A stretch of DNA of 64,000 nucleotides from contig NZ_JSUM01000010.1 in the NCBI RefSeq assembly GCF_000772535.1, positions 124,001-188,000 of the forward strand, given 5' to 3'. A program made the position numbers and the translations under genes. Source of the stretch: Chelonobacter oris (GTDB taxonomy: Bacteria; Pseudomonadota; Gammaproteobacteria; Enterobacterales; Pasteurellaceae). Each line of letters opens with the position of its first letter. Positions within the stretch are counted from its first letter, which is position 1. Shown here piece after piece: positions 10,157-19,215 of this stretch. The notes under the pieces are model-generated. The model made no database searches. It was not told the origin of the DNA and saw only the letters and a list, made by a program, of their open reading frames with translations.

Positions 10157-11242
10157 TTAATTGGCTCGAACCCGATATTTCTTTTGCGCCGAATCCACTT
10201 TCACCAGATAATTACGCGCCTGTGCGGACGGGTGTCTGGTCGTCAAAGTGCGGTATACCTGCTCAGGCAGCAAGCGGTTAATTTTTTCTACCGCCATGGT
10301 TTTATCCTGATCAAAGACACGCAGCACTGCGCCCGCACCGCTGTTGTAGGCGGAAATCATGGCATAACGCTTGGAAGACGGATCGGTAATCCCTGCCAAG
10401 TAGTTATTTTGCAGCAGAGAAAGATAAGCCACACCGGCATCAATATTTTTGTGCGGATCAAACAAATATTCTTTGCTCGGTTGTCCCGGCACTTTTTTCA
10501 TAATCTGGAAAATATCCCGTCCGGCGGTATGCGGCACAACCTGCATCAAACCGATGGCGTTGGCGTAACTGATGGCATACGGGTTAAAACTGGATTCGGT
10601 CTGCATAATCGCCAAAATCAGGCTTTCGTCAATATTGTAATGGCGGGCGGCACGACGCACGAACGGCACATATTTCTGCGCCCGTACATTGATATGGTTG
10701 GCTATCATCGGAATCGTGACATATTCGACCAACTGACCGTTGCTCAAACGGCGTGTCTGCAAGCCGGTTTGTAATAAATGATTGGCAAAGGCATTGGCAC
10801 TGTCCAGATTATTAATGCTTGCCCCCCTATGGTCAACCACCTGCCCCGCCAAGAACGGGCGAGAGCTGATCGGCGCATCGCCGTCGGCAAATAAATCAAT
10901 ACCGTTGGCGTCCGACCCCATCATCAGGGTGTGTACAATCGACTTTTTCAACCGGTAAGCATCCATGCCCTGAGTTTCAATGGTAATCCGTCCTTCATCA
11001 AAGCTGATGTGGCTGCGTGTGTTGTATTGATCGGTATATTTGACATAATCCTTACGGCTGGCAACCAATAATTCATTCACGCCCCACTTGCGATCGATAT
11101 TATGCGAGAACTGACCGGTCAGAATGTCCAGCCCGCGCAAATCTTTGGCAAAGGCATCGTCGTAATCGATTCCGGCGCTTTTCTGCGATGAACCGCAGGC
11201 ATACAACAAGGGAAGTAACAACAGGAGCAAGTACTTTTTCAT
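10157..11242 (-). CDS. mltC: Membrane-bound lytic murein transglycosylase MltC
   Basis: MltC cleaves the glycan strands of peptidoglycan, forming 1,6-anhydromuramyl ends. It is an outer-membrane lipoprotein. The ATG at 11242 gives a 361-residue protein with lipobox LLYAC (Cys16); a longer frame to 11320 would run upstream of the signal and is not used. The SLT domain is C-terminal with catalytic Glu216 in QTESSFNP and the conserved [11 protein letters not shown] after it. It is last in mutY-yggX-mltC, the same order as in E. coli. Confidence 0.95.
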   Translation of the reverse strand: MKKYLLLLLLPLLYACGSSQKSAGIDYDDAFAKDLRGLDILTGQFSHNIDRKWGVNELLVASRKDYVKYTDQYNTRSHISFDEGRITIETQGMDAYRLKKSIVHTLMMGSDANGIDLFADGDAPISSRPFLAGQVVDHRGASINNLDSANAFANHLLQTGLQTRRLSNGQLVEYVTIPMIANHINVRAQKYVPFVRRAARHYNIDESLILAIMQTESSFNPYAISYANAIGLMQVVPHTAGRDIFQIMKKVPGQPSKEYLFDPHKNIDAGVAYLSLLQNNYLAGITDPSSKRYAMISAYNSGAGAVLRVFDQDKTMAVEKINRLLPEQVYRTLTTRHPSAQARNYLVKVDSAQKKYRVRAN

Positions 11243-11270
11243 ATGATAAATCCTAATGACTGGCTTAACA

Positions 11271-11543
11271 CTATTGGCTCGGCGGGACATAACCTTCGAT
11301 ATGAACGTCCTTGCCTTCAAACAGGAAATTCACCATCTCCCGCTCCAACAAGCTGCGGTGCTCGCCATTCATCATATTCAGTTTTTTCTCGTTCACCAGC
11401 ATAGTCTGTTTTTTCATCCATTCACCCCAGGCCTGCTTGCTGATCGAATCGAAAATCCGTTTGCCCAGCTCCCCCGGATACAGCTGAAAATCCAGCCCGT
11501 CGGCTTCCTGTTTCAAATATTCACAATAAACTGTTCGTGCCAT
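11271..11543 (-). CDS. yggX: Probable Fe(2+)-trafficking protein YggX
   Basis: A 90-residue protein linked to iron handling and protection of Fe-S clusters from oxidation. Near-complete identity in pattern to the family: MARTVYC at the start with the key Cys7, the [15 protein letters not shown] block and the [11 protein letters not shown] block. It lies between mutY, itself an Fe-S enzyme, and mltC, the conserved gammaproteobacterial order. A GGA-containing ribosome site precedes the ATG. Confidence 0.95.
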   Translation of the reverse strand: MARTVYCEYLKQEADGLDFQLYPGELGKRIFDSISKQAWGEWMKKQTMLVNEKKLNMMNGEHRSLLEREMVNFLFEGKDVHIEGYVPPSQ

Positions 11544-11570
11544 TTGCTAGTCCTTTTTACATAAGATTAT

Positions 11571-12716
11571 TTATTCGACAGGCGAATCCTGTTTTGGTTG
11601 CATTGCCTGTAATTGTAATAATAAATTTTTCATCGGTGTCGCCAAACCGATTTTTGGCGGTGATTGAAAATTATACCAATAATTCTCGCTTTCGGGTATC
11701 TCCGCCCGATATTCCGGCTGAATTTCTGCGATTTTACTGCTGAAATCGTGCTTCTGACCGCACTTTTGCCGCCCATTTTCGGCTTTTTGTGCATAAATCG
11801 GCACAATATCCAAATGAAAATGGCTGAATGTATGGCGAAACATCACCCCTTCCTGATACGCCTGAATATTCTGCTGATGCAAATAGGCCAAAAGCGCGGT
11901 TTTCGTATCAAATTGCGGAAAACAATACAGTCCGCCCCACAAGCCCTGTGCCGGACGCCGTTGTAATAAAACGGTATTGCCCTGCCGCAAGATCAAAAAA
12001 TAAGCCTGCTTTTCCGGCAGCGCTTTTTTCGGTTTCTTAGCCGGATAAGCCTGCCAGTTTTGCTGTTGATCGGCAATACAATCCGCTTGCAACGGGCACA
12101 AACCGCACTTCGGTTTTGAACGGGTGCAGACCATCGCGCCCAAATCCATCATTGCCTGATTAAAATCGGCAACCTGTGCCGTCGGGGTTACCTGTTCGCT
12201 GTATTGCCACAATTGATCGCTGACTTTTTTGTCGCCCGCCCAGCCGTCCAGCGCAAAATAACGCGCCAGCACCCGTTTCACATTGCCGTCCAAAATCGGA
12301 TAAGGGGCATTCAGACAGGACGACAACACCGCACCTGCCGTGCTGCGCCCGATACCGGGCAAGCGCCAAACCTGTTCGAAATCGGTCGGAAACTCCCCGT
12401 GATAATCGTCCCGCACGATTTGTGCGGCCTTGTGCAAATTTCGCGCACGGGCATAATACCCCAAGCCCGTCCATAAGTGCAGCACTTCATCCATCGGCGC
12501 ATCAGCCAGGCTGACCACATCGGGAAACGTTGCGACAAAGCGCTTGAAATAGGGAATGACCGTTGCCACCTGCGTTTGTTGCAGCATCACCTCCGACAGC
12601 CAAACCCGATACAGGGTTTTATTTTGCTGCCACGGCAAATCCTTGCGGCCGTATTGCCGATACCATTCAAGCACCGTGCGGGCAAAAGGGGCATCGATTG
12701 AAGATTGGGCTAACAT
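11571..12716 (-). CDS. mutY: A/G-specific adenine glycosylase MutY
   Basis: MutY removes adenine mispaired with 8-oxoguanine, preventing G:C to T:A changes. The ATG at 12716 (381 residues) matches the family start; upstream codons to 12758 are unlikely. The catalytic Glu42 is in [10 protein letters not shown], the HhH-GPD motif [12 protein letters not shown] and catalytic Asp in [10 protein letters not shown] follow, and the [4Fe-4S] cysteines fit C-X6-C-X2-C-X5-C near residues 195-212. A NUDIX-like C-terminal domain recognises 8-oxoG. It is first in the operon with yggX and mltC. Confidence 0.96.
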   Translation of the reverse strand: MLAQSSIDAPFARTVLEWYRQYGRKDLPWQQNKTLYRVWLSEVMLQQTQVATVIPYFKRFVATFPDVVSLADAPMDEVLHLWTGLGYYARARNLHKAAQIVRDDYHGEFPTDFEQVWRLPGIGRSTAGAVLSSCLNAPYPILDGNVKRVLARYFALDGWAGDKKVSDQLWQYSEQVTPTAQVADFNQAMMDLGAMVCTRSKPKCGLCPLQADCIADQQQNWQAYPAKKPKKALPEKQAYFLILRQGNTVLLQRRPAQGLWGGLYCFPQFDTKTALLAYLHQQNIQAYQEGVMFRHTFSHFHLDIVPIYAQKAENGRQKCGQKHDFSSKIAEIQPEYRAEIPESENYWYNFQSPPKIGLATPMKNLLLQLQAMQPKQDSPVE

Positions 12717-12748
12717 ATAACGTGCGCTGTTCCTATTGTAAATAACAA

Positions 12749-12776
12749 AAAACCGCACTTTACAGCAAGTGCGGTC
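12749..12776 (-). terminator. Paired uptake-sequence terminator
   Basis: Two inverted uptake cores form a hairpin on the minus strand, GACCGCACTT-gctgta-AAGTGCGGTT, followed by TTTTTG. It lies just beyond the stop of the lipoprotein gene at 12808 and upstream of mutY, so it should end the lipoprotein transcript. Confidence 0.8.
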
Positions 12777-12807
12777 GGAAAGCTATGACGATATACGCCT
12801 AAACGGA

Positions 12808-13893
12808 TTAATCTTGCTTAGGCACACGCTTGGTTTCTTGTGTGGCAAAAACGGCGCTCCATTGCCTTCCTGCATCACCGGACTGCGCATCACCGACAAT
12901 ATATTTGCCGCCGTCCAGAAACTGACCGTTTAATGCGCCTTTCTCACTCACGCGATCGGATGTATGGCTGCTTTTTGCCGGATTGACTTCCATTATAAAG
13001 TCTCCGCCCAACTCCCCTGCCAGTTTCAGATCAAAATCAATCCCTTTTTGGGTTTCTCTGATATTGCCGCCCAATGTTTTTGCCGTCGGATTGTAATTTA
13101 ATTCAATATTCGCTTTATCTGCATTATCGGCACCATTCGTCACATACCAGAAATCCCCTTGATAGGTCACCGTGCCGCTATAGCCGTCCAACTTCGGCGC
13201 TTCGTTCTCTTTTTTATTGCCGTCATAAGCATAGAGCAAATCAACTGTCCGTTTTTGACCGCTGCCTTCCCCCACAATGCCGCTATCCGGCGTAAATGTG
13301 GACACATAACCGTAATAACCTAAATCGGCCTGTTTGGCATCAATCAATTCCAATTTGGTATCGCCGATCCGAATGCTGTCTTTATTCGGCATTGCCTTGA
13401 ATTGATCGCCTTCCTTTACAACAGTATAGTTAACGGCTTTTCCATTCCAATCTGCTTTTGAGCCGTCGAGAGAAATTGATTTGCCTTCATAAACCGTTTC
13501 CCGCACCGCTTCAGCCGTCGGCGGATTTTCAGGTTCTGCCGACGCAGCGCTCTCTTCTTTAGGCGGAACGGCAACCGCATCATCTTGTTGTACCCCAGTC
13601 GGAGCTTGCTCTTTATTTGCGTCTTCTTTATCGGCTTTTTCTTTTTCAGCCAATCTCGTTTTTCTCTCTTCTTCCGCTTTTTGGCGCGCTTCTTTTTCCT
13701 TAAGTGCAGCAACCGCACTTTCATCGACTTTGTTACTATTTGACACTTCGCCATTCGGCACAGCAACCAGATTATTTGCAATCGGTTTTGAATCGGAATT
13801 TGACGAACCGCCGCCGCTGCCACCGCCACAAGCCGCCAAAAAAGCGGACAGCAACACAGCAAGTGCGGTTTTTGTATAGCCGTTATTTCTCAT
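12808..13893 (-). CDS. TbpB/Slam-dependent-type surface lipoprotein
   Basis: A 361-residue lipoprotein with signal ending LAAC (Cys22), then a glycine/serine-rich linker (CGGGSGGGSS). Residues about 60-100 are a highly charged Lys/Glu/Ala stretch, and residues about 100-135 are Pro/Glu/Ala-rich. The C-terminal half looks like the small beta-barrel of TbpB, factor-H-binding and HpuA-like proteins, ending with the pattern GQFLDGGKYIVGDAQ followed by WSAVFATQE. Such proteins are exported to the cell surface by Slam; no slam or tonB-receptor gene is adjacent, so ligand and exporter are unknown. It separates mutY from trmB, which are neighbours elsewhere, and has its own terminator, suggesting insertion. 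Confidence 0.72.
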   Translation of the reverse strand: MRNNGYTKTALAVLLSAFLAACGGGSGGGSSNSDSKPIANNLVAVPNGEVSNSNKVDESAVAALKEKEARQKAEEERKTRLAEKEKADKEDANKEQAPTGVQQDDAVAVPPKEESAASAEPENPPTAEAVRETVYEGKSISLDGSKADWNGKAVNYTVVKEGDQFKAMPNKDSIRIGDTKLELIDAKQADLGYYGYVSTFTPDSGIVGEGSGQKRTVDLLYAYDGNKKENEAPKLDGYSGTVTYQGDFWYVTNGADNADKANIELNYNPTAKTLGGNIRETQKGIDFDLKLAGELGGDFIMEVNPAKSSHTSDRVSEKGALNGQFLDGGKYIVGDAQSGDAGRQWSAVFATQETKRVPKQD

Positions 13894-14134
13894 TTTGTTA
13901 TATCCTTAATGCGTTTTAAACGTTAAAATTTCTTAAACAGGCACCGTAAATCCCGCCTGTGCCGTTTAGTTGGCGCATTTTAGCAAACACTCCGTCAATT
14001 TTTGTCCGCCTTGAGTAAGAAATTCAACCGCTATCACAACACATAACGAAACAAATTCGAAAAACAGTTGTAATCCCTGCGGATATTTGCATAATGCGCC
14101 TATTGAACAAAAACAGAACTTTTCATCAGTGAGC

Positions 14135-14896
14135 ATGTCAGAATTTACACAACCGAAAGCGACCTTTGCCGACCGCAAACGCAAAACGGTGGAAACGGCA
14201 GAATTTACCGAAGACGGGCGTTATCTGCGCAAAGTCCGCAGCTTTGTGCTGCGTACCGGCCGTTTGAGCGAATACCAGAAAAATGCCATGAACCGCCATT
14301 GGGCGGATTACGGGTTGGAATACCAAAACACGCCGTTTGATTTTGCAGCGATTTACGGCAACGAAAACCCCGTTATTCTGGAAATCGGCTTCGGCATGGG
14401 AACGTCGCTGGTCGAGATGGCGAAAAACAATCCCGATCGCAATTATCTGGGGATTGAAGTGCATACGCCCGGTGTCGGCGCCTGTGTTGCGCTGGCGGTG
14501 CAGGAAAACGTGAGCAACCTACGGGTCATCTGCCATGATGCGATAGAAATTTTACGCGACAGCATTGCCAAACAAAGCTTAGGCGGATTGCAATTGTTCT
14601 TTCCCGATCCGTGGCAAAAAAGCAAGCATCACAAACGCCGTATCGTACAGCCCGAATTTATTCGTCTGATTCAACAAAAGCTGAAGTGCGGTGGTTTTAT
14701 CCATATGGCGACCGACTGGCAGAATTACGCCGAACATATGTTGGAAACCCTGCAAAACAACGGACGTTTACAAAACCAATCGCCGACAAACGATTATATC
14801 CCGCGTCCGGATTTTCGTCCGCCAACCAAATTCGAACAACGCGGGCAGCGGCTCGGGCATGGCGTTTGGGATTTATACTTTATTTATCAATCGTGA
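14135..14896 (+). CDS. trmB: tRNA (guanine-N7-)-methyltransferase TrmB
   Basis: TrmB methylates G46 in the variable loop of tRNAs using S-adenosylmethionine. The ATG at 14135 gives 253 residues; a TTG at 14087 is in frame but less likely. The SAM motif [12 protein letters not shown] is near residue 78, and the family-specific [17 protein letters not shown] motif and the C-terminal [17 protein letters not shown] are all present. It precedes yggL, as in E. coli, and is divergent from the mutY side. Confidence 0.95.
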   Translation: MSEFTQPKATFADRKRKTVETAEFTEDGRYLRKVRSFVLRTGRLSEYQKNAMNRHWADYGLEYQNTPFDFAAIYGNENPVILEIGFGMGTSLVEMAKNNPDRNYLGIEVHTPGVGACVALAVQENVSNLRVICHDAIEILRDSIAKQSLGGLQLFFPDPWQKSKHHKRRIVQPEFIRLIQQKLKCGGFIHMATDWQNYAEHMLETLQNNGRLQNQSPTNDYIPRPDFRPPTKFEQRGQRLGHGVWDLYFIYQS

Positions 14897-14918
14897 CACA
14901 ACCAAAAAGGAAAACAGT

Positions 14919-15254
14919 ATGGCTATTCAGCGTAATCGCAGACAGCGCAAAAAAATGCACCTCAACGAATTCCAAGAGCTGGGCTTTGTTGTCCGTTGGC
15001 AATTCGCCGATAACACCTCGGTCGAAGAAATCGACGCAACCCTGGATCGTTTTATCGATGAAGTGATCAAACCGCACGGATTAGCCTACGAAGGCAGCGG
15101 CTACCTGCATTGGGAAGGCTTGGTTTGCTTGGAAAAAGTCGGCAACTGCGATGACTCGCACCGCACTTTAGTCCAAAACTGGCTGAACGACAATAAACTG
15201 CAACAAATCGAAACCAGCGAACTATTCGATATCTGGTGGGACTATCCGGTTTAA
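14919..15254 (+). CDS. yggL: YggL family protein (DUF469)
   Basis: A 111-residue protein of the YggL/DUF469 family, reported as a ribosome-associated factor in other gammaproteobacteria. The ATG at 14919 lies 22 bases after trmB with AAGGAAA as ribosome site; the frame is open further upstream inside trmB but that part is not coding. The start MAIQRNRRQRKKMHLNEF and the ELGFVVRW block are family hallmarks. A GC-rich hairpin without a strong T tract (15273-15292) follows and may end transcription. Confidence 0.9.
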   Translation: MAIQRNRRQRKKMHLNEFQELGFVVRWQFADNTSVEEIDATLDRFIDEVIKPHGLAYEGSGYLHWEGLVCLEKVGNCDDSHRTLVQNWLNDNKLQQIETSELFDIWWDYPV

Positions 15255-15469
15255 TTTCTTCTGCACCTCCCTCGGCAACCGTTTGGTTGCCGATCAACCA
15301 AAATCCAATAATTTTTGAAAAAATTTAATATAATTCAATATTTATTGAATAAATTTTAATTAAATTCCAGTTTTATTAATTTATTCTCTCTTAATTGTTG
15401 TTTCTCTGAAATCTCCTTCCATAATACCGATTATGGAAAGAAATTCGACCATAAGGAGTGATAACAATA
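15255..15469 (+). promoter_or_regulatory. AT-rich control region of the Anbu operon with perfect inverted repeat
   Basis: The 215 bases before the ATP-grasp gene are strongly AT-rich from 15300 to 15400 and hold two inverted repeats: TTCAATA-TT-TATTGAA (15334-15349) and the perfect TTCCATAAT-ACCG-ATTATGGAA (15417-15438). The second ends 31 bases before the ATG at 15470 and just before the ribosome site AAGGAG. It could be an operator or a 5' leader hairpin. The promoter elements themselves were not fixed. Confidence 0.6.
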
Positions 15470-16903
15470 ATGAACGATATCCCTTCATTCTATGACGAAA
15501 TGTATTGCGCCGATCAACAGATCCGTGAAACTTACCATGCTATCGGACAATGGCTGGAGCGGCAAACACCGCATCAGTTACATGCCCTAAACGAGCAGGC
15601 GCTGAACATATTCTACCGTAAAGGCGTGACGTTTACGGTTTACAGCGAATCCAGCAATACCGAACGGGTCATTCCGTTTGATATCATTCCGCGTATTATT
15701 CAACAGCAAGAATGGCAGCTGTTGGAACAAGGTTGTTCACAGCGCATTCGCGCCTTGAATGCTTTTTTACACGATATTTATCATCAGCAGGACATTCTCC
15801 GCGCCGGCATTATTGCCGAAGAGCAAATTCTGCAAAACGCTTGCTACCAGCCATGGATGCTAAATATTGATTTACCTACCCAAATCTATGCCCATATCAG
15901 CGGTATCGATCTGGTGCGCAATCAGGACGGGCAATACTATGTGCTGGAAGACAACTTGCGCACCCCGTCCGGTGTTTCCTATATGATTGAAAGCCGCCAT
16001 ATCAGCGAGCAGCTGCTGAAACCGCAATTGGAACACAGCCGAATCCTGCCGGTAAATACCTATCCGCAAATGTTGAAACAGAGTTTGATCGAAGCCAGCG
16101 GCAAAGAGAATCCGTCAATTGTCGTCTTAACGCCGGGGCGCTACAACAGTGCTTACTACGAACACACCTTTTTGGCGCACGAAATGGGCGTACCGCTGGT
16201 GCACGGTTATGATTTGTATGTCGAAAACAATAACGTCTTTATGCGCACGGTGTTGGGCACCAGCCCGGTTGATGTGATTTATCGTCGGCTTGATGATGAC
16301 TTTCTGGATCCGCTGGTGATGAATCCGTCCTCCGTTTTAGGGGTTGCCGGCTTGATGTCGGCCTATCGCAGCGGCAATGTGATGATTGCCAATGCGCCCG
16401 GCACCGGGGTCGGCGATGATAAATCCGTTTATCCCTATGTCGGTAAGATGATTGAGTTTTATCTCGGCGAAAAACCGATTCTGCACAATGTGCCGACTTG
16501 GATGTGCCGTGAAAAAGAGGATCTGTCCTATGTCCTGTCGCATCTGGATCAGTTGGTCGTCAAGGAAACTCAGGGTTCCGGCGGCTACGGTATGCTTATC
16601 GGTCCCAAAGCGAGCCGAACGGAAATCAGCGAATACAAAAAACGGATTATTGCCGATCCGACCGGTTTTATCGCCCAACCGACATTGGCACTCTCCACCT
16701 GCCCGACTTGTGTTGAAGAAGGCATTGCACCACGGCATATCGATCTGCGTCCGTTCGTACTCTCCTCCCCGAAGAAAGTGCGGTTGTCCGCCGGCGGCTT
16801 GACCCGTGTTGCCCTGCGTAAAGGCTCGCTGGTGGTCAACTCCTCACAAGGCGGCGGGGTAAAAGACACTTGGGTGATGCAAAGTGCGGTTTCCGCCGAA
16901 TAA
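15470..16903 (+). CDS. Circularly permuted ATP-grasp protein (COG2308)
   Basis: A 477-residue member of the circularly permuted ATP-grasp group (DUF404/DUF407). ATP-grasp enzymes form amide bonds through acyl-phosphate intermediates; no substrate is established for this group. Visible blocks: VLEDNLRTPSGVSYM near residue 160, YNSAYYEHTFLAHEMGV, and VVKETQGSGGYGM near residue 370, plus DLRPFVL near the end. The ATG at 15470 is chosen because AAGGAG stands 11 bases upstream; a GTG at 15458 overlaps the ribosome site. It is first in a four-gene operon with alpha-E, transglutaminase and Anbu genes, a set known from other proteobacteria and proposed to make or process an unknown peptide. Confidence 0.88.
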   Translation: MNDIPSFYDEMYCADQQIRETYHAIGQWLERQTPHQLHALNEQALNIFYRKGVTFTVYSESSNTERVIPFDIIPRIIQQQEWQLLEQGCSQRIRALNAFLHDIYHQQDILRAGIIAEEQILQNACYQPWMLNIDLPTQIYAHISGIDLVRNQDGQYYVLEDNLRTPSGVSYMIESRHISEQLLKPQLEHSRILPVNTYPQMLKQSLIEASGKENPSIVVLTPGRYNSAYYEHTFLAHEMGVPLVHGYDLYVENNNVFMRTVLGTSPVDVIYRRLDDDFLDPLVMNPSSVLGVAGLMSAYRSGNVMIANAPGTGVGDDKSVYPYVGKMIEFYLGEKPILHNVPTWMCREKEDLSYVLSHLDQLVVKETQGSGGYGMLIGPKASRTEISEYKKRIIADPTGFIAQPTLALSTCPTCVEEGIAPRHIDLRPFVLSSPKKVRLSAGGLTRVALRKGSLVVNSSQGGGVKDTWVMQSAVSAE

Positions 16904-16939
16904 CGCAACCGGTTTTACTCAACAACGTTAGGACGATTT

Positions 16940-17545
16940 ATGAACATATTACTGCTATCCACCGCCAACGATCTTTTCTGGCTCGGCCGTTATATGCAGC
17001 GCGCCATGAAAATTCAGGCACGCCTGTTTATTCACAAAGATATCGAGGTGCGCCAATATCTGGCTTTGTTGGGAATCACGCCGCCGACCGATTACCCCGA
17101 TCAACCGGAGGCATTCGTACTAGAGCTGCTGCTGCCGCACTATTTTGAAATGATTAATAACAATGTACAAACTATCCGCGGCGTAATCGATAAAGATGCC
17201 TATCAGCTGTTTACCGACGTCACGCGCCTGCGACAAAACGGCAGCCTGCGCGCCGCCTGTTTTGAGCTGTACGCCTGCCGTCAGGCGATGAACGCACAGG
17301 ACGGCTGGGTAAAAATTTTCTGGAAACTGGGCGAGGCCGTCGAAAAACTGGACGAACACATTCGTTTCGGTGACTGCCGCGCCCGACACTTCAGCAATGT
17401 CGCCTCGTTGGCGACCGCACTTCCGCTCGGTACCGCATGGGACAATTTGAAACAACCGGCGCAGGCGATGGTGTTTACCATGGACAAATCCCTTTTTCCA
17501 CAATGGGTAGCACAGCTGGATCACATTTTTGAGGTCGGAATATGA
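16940..17545 (+). CDS. Alpha-E domain protein (COG2307, DUF403)
   Basis: A 201-residue all-helical protein of the alpha-E family, named for conserved glutamates and always found near the permuted ATP-grasp gene or fused to it. MNILLLSTANDLFWLGRYMQRA at the start (split here for length: MNILLLSTAN then DLFWLGRYMQ) is the family signature. No catalytic activity has been shown. It begins 36 bases after the ATP-grasp stop and overlaps the transglutaminase gene by 4 bases (ATGA), so the three are translated together. It is somewhat shorter than typical (about 300 residues), lacking part of the C-terminal helices; this may be normal for the Pasteurellaceae form. Confidence 0.85.
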   Translation: MNILLLSTANDLFWLGRYMQRAMKIQARLFIHKDIEVRQYLALLGITPPTDYPDQPEAFVLELLLPHYFEMINNNVQTIRGVIDKDAYQLFTDVTRLRQNGSLRAACFELYACRQAMNAQDGWVKIFWKLGEAVEKLDEHIRFGDCRARHFSNVASLATALPLGTAWDNLKQPAQAMVFTMDKSLFPQWVAQLDHIFEVGI

Positions 17546-18372
17546 AAGTGATTATTCACCATAAAACGGTTTACAACTATGATGCCATGACACGCAGCAG
17601 TATCCAGATGCTGCGTATGACGCCGTTAAGCATGCAGCGCCAGCAAGTCTTGAACTGGACACTGACACTGCCCGCTTTCGGCAGCGAAAGTTATGACGGT
17701 TTCGGTAATTTCTGCACCTTGGTCAATCTGCATTCGCCGCACCGACAACTACAAATCACGGCGGAAGGTGAGGTTGAGATCAATATCGCCATCAAAGCGA
17801 TTTCGGACGATCGACTTCCGCTTGGTTTATTTCTGCGCAAAACGGCACTGACCGAATGTTCCGAACCAATGATTGAGTTCGCCGCCCCGTTTTTTGACGG
17901 CGCAAACGGGCTAAATCGGCGTAACCGTTTGATTGACTTCAGTCAGGCACTGCTTGAACGGGTAAAATATATTCCCGGCATCACCCATGTCGCCTCTTCG
18001 GCGCAAGACGCCTTCTCACTGGGTAGCGGCGTTTGTCAGGATCATACCCATCTTTTTCTGGCCTGCGCCCGCTATTTCGGTATCGCCGCACGCTATGTCT
18101 CCGGCTACCTGCATTCGGACAGTGCGGAACACTCCGCCAGCCACGCTTGGGCAGAAGCCTGCCTAGACGGAAAATGGTATATTTTTGATGTCAGCAATCT
18201 GCTGTTTTCACCATCACAACATGTACAAATTGCGGTGGGTTTAGACTATAATGACACCGCACCGATTCGGGGCGTACGCATTGGCGGCGGTGTGGAAAAA
18301 ATGAATTACGCCGTTCGTATCATGAATGAACAACAGCAACAGCGTGCCAAAACCGACAACCGCACTTGCTGA
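17542..18372 (+). CDS. Transglutaminase-like cysteine protein (COG1305)
   Basis: A 276-residue protein with an N-terminal bacterial transglutaminase-associated beta domain (residues 1-85) and a papain-like transglutaminase core. The catalytic triad is visible: Cys165 in GSGVCQDHTH, His201 in SASHAWAEA and Asp216 in WYIFDVSN. In this operon it would act as peptidase or amide-bond-forming partner of the ATP-grasp/alpha-E pair. No signal peptide, so cytoplasmic. Its start overlaps alpha-E by 4 bases. Confidence 0.88.
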   Translation: MKVIIHHKTVYNYDAMTRSSIQMLRMTPLSMQRQQVLNWTLTLPAFGSESYDGFGNFCTLVNLHSPHRQLQITAEGEVEINIAIKAISDDRLPLGLFLRKTALTECSEPMIEFAAPFFDGANGLNRRNRLIDFSQALLERVKYIPGITHVASSAQDAFSLGSGVCQDHTHLFLACARYFGIAARYVSGYLHSDSAEHSASHAWAEACLDGKWYIFDVSNLLFSPSQHVQIAVGLDYNDTAPIRGVRIGGGVEKMNYAVRIMNEQQQQRAKTDNRTC

Positions 18373-18388
18373 TCAACGGGAAAAGCCC

Positions 18389-19129
18389 ATGACATACTGC
18401 GCCGCTATCTGCTTACAAGAAGGCATCGTTTTCACCAGCGACACCCGCACCAATGCCGGTGTGGATCATATTTCAACTTTCAAGAAAATGTTTTCCTACG
18501 GCATTGAAGGGGAACGGTTTATCTGCATCATGACCGCCGGCAATCTGGCGACATCGCAAGCGGTCATCAATCGGCTGGAATATGATATTCAGCACGATGC
18601 GGAGAGAAATCTATACAATCTCGGCAGTCTGTACGACATTGCCCATTATCTTGGCGAATATGCCAGCAGTATCGCCCGTCAAAGCCAGATTACGGCAATG
18701 CAGCAGAACCAGCCGGGATTCGGCAGTACCTTTCTGGTCGGCGGGCAAATTCAGCAGCAACCTCCCGAAGTCTATATGATCTACAATGAAGGCAACTGTA
18801 TCCACACCACCGCCGACACCCCGTTCCTGCAAATCGGTGAAAGTAAATACGGTAAGCCGATTCTGGATCGCGCCATTAAACACGACAGCAGTCTCGACGA
18901 TGCTATCCGCGCCTCGTTGGTCTCTTTCGACTCCACCATACGCTCGAATCTTTCCGTCGGATTTCCGATTGATCTATTGGTTTACCAAACGGACTCACTA
19001 GCGATGCCGAAAGGGATTCGATTGGACGAACACAACCAATATCTGCAAACGATTCGTTCAACCTGGTCAAACGGGTTGATTGATATTTTACACCGATTCG
19101 ATTTGCCGCCGGCAGACTACCGCGCTTGA
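18389..19129 (+). CDS. Anbu proteasome-like peptidase
   Basis: A 246-residue ancestral beta-subunit (Anbu) protein of the HslV/proteasome superfamily. Starting at the ATG at 18389, removal of Met exposes Thr1 (TYCAAICLQEG), the expected N-terminal nucleophile; Asp17 in FTSDTRTNAGVD and a Lys pair at 31-32 fit the Ntn-hydrolase active site. Crystal structures of other Anbu proteins show open, ring-like or helical assemblies; substrates are not known. An upstream extension to 18326 overlaps the previous gene and would bury Thr1, so it is not used. It starts 16 bases after the transglutaminase gene and ends the operon. Confidence 0.9.
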   Translation: MTYCAAICLQEGIVFTSDTRTNAGVDHISTFKKMFSYGIEGERFICIMTAGNLATSQAVINRLEYDIQHDAERNLYNLGSLYDIAHYLGEYASSIARQSQITAMQQNQPGFGSTFLVGGQIQQQPPEVYMIYNEGNCIHTTADTPFLQIGESKYGKPILDRAIKHDSSLDDAIRASLVSFDSTIRSNLSVGFPIDLLVYQTDSLAMPKGIRLDEHNQYLQTIRSTWSNGLIDILHRFDLPPADYRA

Positions 19130-19172
19130 TTTAACGTGCGGATTGAATTTGCCAAATCAGCCCATATTTATT

Positions 19173-19196
19173 AAAGTGCGGTTTATACCGCACTTT
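19173..19196 (+). terminator. Paired uptake-sequence terminator after Anbu gene
   Basis: AAAGTGCGG-TTTATA-CCGCACTTT, two inverted uptake cores forming a 9-bp stem followed by TTAATC. It lies 43 bases after the Anbu gene and just before the yggT ribosome site. Confidence 0.75.
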
Positions 19197-19215
19197 TAAT
19201 CTTTCAAGGATCATC

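Noticed and set aside
13966..14184. Minus-strand frame of 72 codons across the trmB start
   Set aside because: It overlaps the trmB start, has no recognisable domain or ribosome site, and is best explained as chance.
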